Below are positions 38,493-43,471 of a stretch of 43,471 nucleotides of DNA, in pieces. The stretch is from positions 1 through 43,471 of the IMG/VR virus record IMGVR_UViG_3300025141_011852, one strand, 5' to 3'. Within the stretch, counting starts at the first letter, position 1; every line of letters begins with the position of its first letter. The translations under genes and the position numbers were made by a program. The notes beneath the pieces were generated by a model. It worked only from the letters and a program-made list of their open reading frames with translations. It did no database searches and had not been told where the DNA came from. The DNA comes from a virus.

Positions 38493-38886
38493 ATACACAT
38501 CTTATAAAGAAACTCCTTTTATGAAAAATGAAAACTTAGTTTATAAAGAACATAAACATTGTATAGTTATTTGGGATAAATATCCTGTTTGTGACGGACA
38601 TTTATTATTCGTTCCAAAACTTAATAAGCAATTTCATGTTACTATAGCATTTAAATGTGCAATTGATGAAGGAAAATATCAAGTAAATAAAGGCTTAATT
38701 GATGGTTATCACGTTGGGGTAAATATGCATAGAGCAGGAGGACAAACAGTAGAATGGCCTCACGTTCACTTTATACCTAGATTATTACATGATAGTGGAA
38801 CTGAAGAAATTGGAAGTGTACGATTAGCTAGAGTAGGTGGAAAACTTGCTAATTCTTATAACCACCACCCAGAATTTATAAAATAA
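38473..38886 (+). CDS. HIT-like protein
   Basis: 137 residues from the ATG at 38473 (earlier in-frame starts exist inside the helicase). CIVIWDKYPVCDGHLLFVPK resembles the HIT N-terminal strand pair (D-x-x-P-x-x-x-G-H-x-L-V-x-P). GVNMHRAGGQTVEWPHVHFIPR resembles the N-x-G-x-x-A-G-Q-x-V-x-H-x-H-x-H-x-I-P-R motif, with the first His replaced by Trp and the last His of the triad not in its usual place. Nucleotide hydrolysis is possible but not assured. Confidence 0.7.
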   Translation: MTYGVHKYTSYKETPFMKNENLVYKEHKHCIVIWDKYPVCDGHLLFVPKLNKQFHVTIAFKCAIDEGKYQVNKGLIDGYHVGVNMHRAGGQTVEWPHVHFIPRLLHDSGTEEIGSVRLARVGGKLANSYNHHPEFIK

Positions 38887-39756
38887 ATGGCAGAATTATT
38901 AGAAATACTCGATACCCATAAAGTAAGTTACAAAAAAACTAATAATCCAAGTGAAATCCTTATTAAATGTACTGGGGGTAATCATAATGATGAAAACCCA
39001 AGTTTAAGTTATAATTTGGATAATAATATTTTTCACTGTTGGAGTTGTGGATTTAGTGGAGGAAAAAATAAATTTCTAAAGAGTATCGGAGTTACTACTA
39101 ATCTCACTCTTGATACAAAGCAACCTTATAGGATATTAAAAGTTAAACAAAAACTTAAAAAGATAATAGAAAAAGGCAGTATTAACATGCCATCAATTAG
39201 ACGACCAGCAAAAGGGGAATATAAAAATATTTCTACTCGCACAATGGTTGAATTTGATGCTTTTTTTACTGACCAATACGGATTAACTGACTATATCTGT
39301 ATTCCAATTTATCAATTTAACAAACTAAGATTTATTGAAGGAAGATATAGATTCAATAATAAACAAGATAAACCGAAGTATATGCGTAGACCAGGAGGGG
39401 CTACAGTAAATAATATACTATTTCCAATTGATAAACTTAAAGCAGGGGTAGAAGTTATAATAGTTGAAGGATTATTTGATATGATGAATCTTTGGCAACA
39501 TGGATACCATAATACTCTTTGTACTTTTGGAACACAAAATTTTGGAGATAAAAAGATAGAATTATTAGATAAACTAGGAATCACGTCAGTAAAAGTAATG
39601 ATGGATGGAGATTCTGCTGGCCTTCTAGCAGCCAAAAAAATAAGTCATCTGTTGGAAAAGTTTGATTTTCAAACTTCAATAATTAAATTACCATCTCATA
39701 AAGACCCAGGAGCTTTAACCGCAGATGAGATTAAATACTACTTGTCAACTTCTTAA
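38887..39756 (+). CDS. DNA primase, zinc-finger and Toprim type
   Basis: 289 residues. The zinc site uses Cys28, His33, Cys51 and Cys54 (in IKCTGGNH and FHCWSCG), the CHC2 layout that recognises primer start sites. The Toprim core has VIIVEGLFDMMNL (catalytic Glu) and VMMDGDSAGLLAAKK (the D-x-D). This is a compact DnaG-like primase which works with the helicase encoded one gene upstream. It starts right after the HIT-like stop. Confidence 0.92.
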   Translation: MAELLEILDTHKVSYKKTNNPSEILIKCTGGNHNDENPSLSYNLDNNIFHCWSCGFSGGKNKFLKSIGVTTNLTLDTKQPYRILKVKQKLKKIIEKGSINMPSIRRPAKGEYKNISTRTMVEFDAFFTDQYGLTDYICIPIYQFNKLRFIEGRYRFNNKQDKPKYMRRPGGATVNNILFPIDKLKAGVEVIIVEGLFDMMNLWQHGYHNTLCTFGTQNFGDKKIELLDKLGITSVKVMMDGDSAGLLAAKKISHLLEKFDFQTSIIKLPSHKDPGALTADEIKYYLSTS

Positions 39757-39770
39757 TTTTAGGGTATAAT
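39742..39770 (+). promoter_or_regulatory. Promoter of the DNA polymerase gene, leaderless arrangement
   Basis: TTGTCA (39742-39747), 17 nt, perfect TATAAT (39765-39770), then 6 nt to the ATG at 39777. The -35 box lies within the last primase codons. Confidence 0.8.
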
Positions 39771-39776
39771 AAAAAC

Positions 39777-42020
39777 ATGACTAACACAATTGCATTTATA
39801 TTTGCTTCGGCATCTGAAAAAAATCCCGCCAGAGTATTATCCGATTATGACAAAAAGATTGGATCATATGACACACTCTTCTTATGTTCAAAAGAAAAAG
39901 AAAAAATTCTTAAAAAAGATGTAGACTTAGATTTTAAAGAATTAGAAAAATACCAAATTGTATGTCCTGTTGGGGCAGAATCTCTTAAATATGTTTGTGG
40001 GTTAACTGGAATTACTAAATATAATGGAGTTTTTGTAGAAAAACGCTATGTTCCTGTTATTCATCCAAACTTAACAGTTTTTAAACCTCAATATCAGGAT
40101 GATATTAAAAAAGCATTTTCTACTATAGAAAAAGTAATAAATGGAACTATTGATTCCTCTAAATTTGACAAACATTATCAAGTAATAGATACTCAATCCG
40201 AGTTTATTCCTTATTTAGAAATATTACAAAAAAGTGATAGAATAGTAGTTGATATTGAAACTACATCTCTTTCTCCCAGGAAAGGAGCTGTATTAGGTAT
40301 AGCTCTGAGTACCAAAGAACATGAGGGAATATATGTAACTGCAGAAGTAGCCGAATTATTCATTGATGAACTTGCAGAAGTTTTTCGAGAAAAAACTTGT
40401 ATCTTTCATAATTCTAAATTTGATATGAGTTTTCTAAAATATGAATTCGGATTTGAATTTCCAAAATTTGAAGATACTATGCTTCTACATTATTGCTTAG
40501 AAGAGGCAGTTGGAACTCACGGTTTAAAACAATTAGCAATGAGATTTACTGATCTTGGAGATTATGAAAAAGAATTAGACGATTATAAAAAGACATTTGC
40601 TAGGAAAAACAAAATTAAACTGGAAGATTTTAATTATGGTATGCTTCCAGTTGATATATTAGCTCCTTATGCTTGTAAAGATGCAGATGGAACTTTTCAG
40701 TTATTTAATAAATTTTATCCTTTAGTAACTGAGAATGACAAATTTGATAAACTTTATGAAGAAATTTTAAAACCCGCTACTCTTGCGTTATCACAGTTGG
40801 AAAATAACGGTGGTCCAATTAGTATAGAACATGCACAAGATTTACAAGACAATTACGCAATAGATATAGAAGAATGTATTAATGAAATTTCTATGGATGA
40901 AAGCGTAAAAAGATTTGAAAGAATTCACGAAAAAACATTCAATCCGAATAGTACATTACAACTTAGAGAAGTATTTTTTAATATTTTAAAATTAAGATCA
41001 ACTAAAAAGACTGCTACAGGTGCTCAATCTACGGATAAAGAAGTTTTAGCTGAATTAGTTCATCCTTTATCAGATGCTATTCTCGATTTAAGAGAAAAAA
41101 CTAAACTCAGTAATACTTATATTAGAAATATTCTAAATGGGTTAGATAAAGATTATCGTCTTAGGTCATCTTTTAATGTACATGGAACAACTAGTGGAAG
41201 GCTTAGTAGTTCAGGAACTCTGAATTATCAAAATATTCCAAGAGATAACAAAGATATTAAAAAGTTATTTAGAGCTAGAGAAGGATTCCAGATCGTTCAA
41301 TGCGATTTAAAAACAGCTGAAGTTTATTATGCCGCTGCACTAAGTAAAGATTCTTTTCTTCAACGGGCTTTTATTGAAAATCTTGATTTTCATTCTTATG
41401 TTGCAAAACAAATATTTAATTTATCATGTAGGATTGATGAGGTTAAGACAGATTATCCTGATCAACGACAATATGCAAAGGCAATCACTTTTGGTATAAT
41501 GTATCAAGCAGGACCAGCAAAAGTAGCTGAAACTGCTAATATATCTTTTCCACAAGCCAAACAATTTATTTCTAAGTATTTTAATGAAGCATCTAGATTA
41601 AAAATATGGATTGACCAATCTAATATCTTTATTGAGAATAATGCTTATATTTATAGTTATTTTGGAAGAAAAAGACGATTACCAGAAAGTAAAAGTCCAA
41701 ACAAAGGAGTAGCAAAACACGCTGTCCGAAGTGGTGTAAATTTCTTAGTACAAAGTGTAGCAAGTGACATTAATGTACTTGGAGTAATTGATACAATTAA
41801 TTGGATTAAAACAAATAAATATGATAAAGTTATGATTCCTTTTACAGTAGTTCATGATTCTATCGTGGCTGAAGTACAAGATAATTATATAGATGAGTGG
41901 GTAACTAATGTACAAGGATTTTTACAAAAACCACGAGGAATAGAAATTCCAAAATGCCCAATAGGAGTAGATTTTGAAGTCGGTCCTAGTTGGGGTGATC
42001 TAAATGACTACAAAGTTTGA
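39777..42020 (+). CDS. Family A DNA polymerase with 3'-5' exonuclease and N-terminal UDG-like domain
   Basis: 747 residues. Residues 1-120 resemble the second half of a family 4 uracil-DNA glycosylase (VGAESLKYVCGLTGITKYNG, VPVIHPN) but lack a clear catalytic motif. Exonuclease: VVDIETTSLS (Exo I, about 157), FHNSKFDMSF (Exo II), YACKDADGTF (Exo III). Polymerase: motif A QCDLKTAEVYYAAALSKD (about 505), motif B RQYAKAITFGIMYQ (Phe at the E. coli 762 position), motif C VVHDSIVAEV (about 692), where the usual HDE is HDS. No 5' nuclease domain. It is the replicative enzyme, judging from its neighbours. Leaderless start. Confidence 0.95.
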   Translation: MTNTIAFIFASASEKNPARVLSDYDKKIGSYDTLFLCSKEKEKILKKDVDLDFKELEKYQIVCPVGAESLKYVCGLTGITKYNGVFVEKRYVPVIHPNLTVFKPQYQDDIKKAFSTIEKVINGTIDSSKFDKHYQVIDTQSEFIPYLEILQKSDRIVVDIETTSLSPRKGAVLGIALSTKEHEGIYVTAEVAELFIDELAEVFREKTCIFHNSKFDMSFLKYEFGFEFPKFEDTMLLHYCLEEAVGTHGLKQLAMRFTDLGDYEKELDDYKKTFARKNKIKLEDFNYGMLPVDILAPYACKDADGTFQLFNKFYPLVTENDKFDKLYEEILKPATLALSQLENNGGPISIEHAQDLQDNYAIDIEECINEISMDESVKRFERIHEKTFNPNSTLQLREVFFNILKLRSTKKTATGAQSTDKEVLAELVHPLSDAILDLREKTKLSNTYIRNILNGLDKDYRLRSSFNVHGTTSGRLSSSGTLNYQNIPRDNKDIKKLFRAREGFQIVQCDLKTAEVYYAAALSKDSFLQRAFIENLDFHSYVAKQIFNLSCRIDEVKTDYPDQRQYAKAITFGIMYQAGPAKVAETANISFPQAKQFISKYFNEASRLKIWIDQSNIFIENNAYIYSYFGRKRRLPESKSPNKGVAKHAVRSGVNFLVQSVASDINVLGVIDTINWIKTNKYDKVMIPFTVVHDSIVAEVQDNYIDEWVTNVQGFLQKPRGIEIPKCPIGVDFEVGPSWGDLNDYKV

Positions 42021-42522
42021 TGGAATAAAATTTCCTTTATTTGGGCTAAAGAATAAACCACATAAAATATCATTTTCTAATACCTCTATTATTTTAACTA
42101 AATTTAAATACGGTAAAACATATATCTTAGATGATATCTCTTTGGTAGGAAAAAAGTATGCAGAAAGATTATTAGAACTAGATGCTATACATCCTCAGAC
42201 TAGAATAGTCTTTGACTCTACATTTACTTCCTTATCTCAACTTATTAAATCAATTGATAAAATAAAATGGGGATTAGATTCAGACGGAAAAAGTTTTAAT
42301 TTAGGTCGTAAACAAAAATTTAAAGCTCAAATAGCACAAGTTAAAAAGAAAAACGATAATTTACTATGGATTGACGGAATTTCCTATCCTTTTGAAATTC
42401 CTTATATGATTGACGACTTTAAATCTCAAGATTTATATGCGTTATTAGTTAATATAAATCATACATGGTATGTTAGAGAATTTACACACGAACATAAACA
42501 TATAACGGAAATTAAAATATAA
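42004..42522 (+). CDS. Hypothetical protein downstream of DNA polymerase
   Basis: 172 residues, alternating strands and basic segments (FNLGRKQKFKAQIAQVKKKN). It overlaps the polymerase stop by 17 nt. No family recognised; a replication accessory role is suggested only by position. Confidence 0.6.
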   Translation: MTTKFDGIKFPLFGLKNKPHKISFSNTSIILTKFKYGKTYILDDISLVGKKYAERLLELDAIHPQTRIVFDSTFTSLSQLIKSIDKIKWGLDSDGKSFNLGRKQKFKAQIAQVKKKNDNLLWIDGISYPFEIPYMIDDFKSQDLYALLVNINHTWYVREFTHEHKHITEIKI

Positions 42523-42560
42523 TGCAAACATTTTTACCCTATGTCTGGCCTATAAAATGA
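42522..42560 (+). CDS. 12-residue coupling peptide before pyrB
   Basis: MQTFLPYVWPIK, starting in a TAATG with the previous stop and ending in an ATGA with the pyrB start. The pyrB ATG has no ribosome site, so re-initiation through this peptide is likely. The first seven residues match the start of a family of pyrimidine-dimer glycosylase-like proteins, so it may be a remnant. Confidence 0.4.
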   Translation: MQTFLPYVWPIK

Positions 42561-43420
42561 ATCATTTGCTTTCTATAGATCAGTATAACTATGACATGTT
42601 ACATTCTCTTTTTGAAAATGTAGCTAGAGAAGAATATGGATTTATAGAAACAAGTTATTATAAAAAAGGTCAAATTGCTACTTTATTTTATGAACCATCA
42701 ACCAGAACAAGCGCTAGCTTTCATAGTGCAGCCACTCAATTAGGATATTCTGTTTTACCTATTAATGAAGTTACCTATTCAAGTGTAACTAAAGGGGAAA
42801 CATTAGAAGACACTATTAGAACCATAGGTAGTTATGTTGATTTAATTGTTCTACGTCATGGAAAAAAAGGAGCGTCAAAAAAAGCTGCCTCAGTATCCCA
42901 AGTTCCTATTATTAATGCAGGAGATGGAATAGGGGAACACCCTACCCAAACACTGTTAGATTTATATACTATTTGGAAAGAAAAACTTAATATTGATGGA
43001 TTAACTATTACTTTAATGGGAGATTTAAAAAATGGACGTACTACCCATAGTTTAGTTAAAGTTTTAAGATTATTTAATGTTCAAATTAATTTAATTAGCC
43101 CTCCTAGTTTAAAATTACCTGATGAATACTTGAAACCTACAGATTGTGAAGCAACTCAATTCGAACCTTATGCATCTACAACGGATGTTTTGTATGTGAC
43201 AAGAGTTCAAGAAGAAAGAGGGTCAAAAGAAGAGTATAAACTTTCTTTATCAGAATTAAATAAGCTACCTAATACAGCTCTTGTACTTCATCCTCTACCA
43301 CGAAGAAAAGAATTACCTATTGCATTCGATAGTGACCCTCGTGCAAAATATTTCCAACAAATTAAAAATGGTTTATTAGTAAGAAAAGCCCTATTACGAC
43401 AATTTTTAGAACATGATTGA
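42557..43420 (+). CDS. pyrB: Aspartate carbamoyltransferase catalytic chain
   Basis: 287 residues, slightly short for the family (about 310). FYEPSTRTSASF is the carbamoyl-phosphate loop; SSVTKGETLEDTIRT holds the mobile 80s-loop Lys; DGIGEHPTQTLLDLYT binds carbamoyl phosphate; LYVTRVQEER and HPLPRR give the aspartate-side residues. It makes carbamoyl aspartate, the first committed step to UMP. No regulatory chain gene is visible nearby. Extra pyrimidine supply would support phage DNA synthesis. pyrB in a phage is uncommon in my knowledge. It overlaps the next start by 8 nt. Confidence 0.93.
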   Translation: MNHLLSIDQYNYDMLHSLFENVAREEYGFIETSYYKKGQIATLFYEPSTRTSASFHSAATQLGYSVLPINEVTYSSVTKGETLEDTIRTIGSYVDLIVLRHGKKGASKKAASVSQVPIINAGDGIGEHPTQTLLDLYTIWKEKLNIDGLTITLMGDLKNGRTTHSLVKVLRLFNVQINLISPPSLKLPDEYLKPTDCEATQFEPYASTTDVLYVTRVQEERGSKEEYKLSLSELNKLPNTALVLHPLPRRKELPIAFDSDPRAKYFQQIKNGLLVRKALLRQFLEHD

Positions 43421-43471
43421 TAAAATAAAAATTCAAAACGCAATTTTACAAGATAAAATGTATATCTTTAA
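43413..43471 (+). CDS. Start of an unknown gene, cut by window edge
   Basis: Nineteen complete codons (MIDKIKIQNAILQDKMYIF) plus two bases, open to the end. It overlaps the pyrB stop by 8 nt, the usual arrangement here. Too short to identify. Confidence 0.5.
   Translation, partial: MIDKIKIQNAILQDKMYIF

Noticed and set aside
1-43471. CRISPR array or prophage attachment/integrase system
   Set aside because: No regularly spaced short repeats and no integrase-like protein were seen.

Overview
This window looks like part of a large, tailed double-stranded DNA phage genome that infects a marine alphaproteobacterium, most plausibly a SAR11/Pelagibacter-type host. The evidence is very AT-rich DNA, tightly packed genes with stop/start overlaps, a lysis-type spanin pair, phage-style replication genes (family A polymerase, DnaB-like helicase, Toprim primase, NAD ligase), and a circularly permuted two-piece tmRNA of the alphaproteobacterial kind. 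Typical marine-phage auxiliary genes are present: bS21, PurS, TalC-type transaldolase, Hsp20 and an A-type Fe-S carrier. Host and phage family are inferred; no capsid or tail gene is visible.

Layout. Positions 1-10304 are transcribed leftward (minus strand): a pantothenate synthetase cut by the window edge; a zinc-ribbon protein; an overlapping o-spanin/i-spanin pair with small membrane proteins (lysis module); an A-type Fe-S carrier; a PD-(D/E)XK exonuclease; an ATP-grasp-like protein; Hsp20; a PiT-family phosphate permease and an outer-membrane porin (phosphate/nutrient uptake module); a T4 DsbA-like protein; a zincless Fpg/Nei glycosylase; and several unknown proteins. Overlapping divergent promoters at 10319-10361 separate this from the rightward (plus strand) remainder.

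Positions 10372-11955 form a translation/nucleotide module: a coiled-coil protein, a thioredoxin-fold-like protein, ribosomal protein bS21, PurS, and the permuted tmRNA, whose acceptor half lies inside the purS reading frame. A strong terminator follows. Positions 12024-32216 hold a roughly 20-kb glycan and nucleotide-sugar cluster: methyltransferases, several glycosyltransferases (GT9-, GT2-, GT4- and CgeB-like), an RpiB-HldE(adenylyltransferase) fusion, an HldE-type kinase, AraD-like epimerase/aldolase, transaldolase, cupin, HAD phosphatase, Gfo/Idh oxidoreductase, DegT aminotransferase, hexapeptide acyltransferase, Gmd, and an NAD-sugar epimerase. Together they could make and attach an unusual (possibly heptose-containing) sugar. 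A 940-nt insertion with a duplicated gene, bounded by 53-nt direct repeats, interrupts this cluster.

Positions 32217-32399 are non-coding and contain a strongly base-paired RNA element. From about 32400 to the right edge lie a PC4-like protein, Myb/HTH-like proteins, LigA, an unusually GC-rich four-repeat HTH protein, helicase, HIT-like protein, primase, DNA polymerase and aspartate carbamoyltransferase.

Regulation. Many promoters are near-consensus sigma-70 type (TTGNNN, 16-18 nt, TATAAT-like). Three sit so close to an ATG that the mRNA would be leaderless. Two are followed at once by a hairpin and U-tract, suggesting attenuated leaders. Several start codons given here differ from the longest open frame, because the longest frame would begin inside a promoter or terminator.
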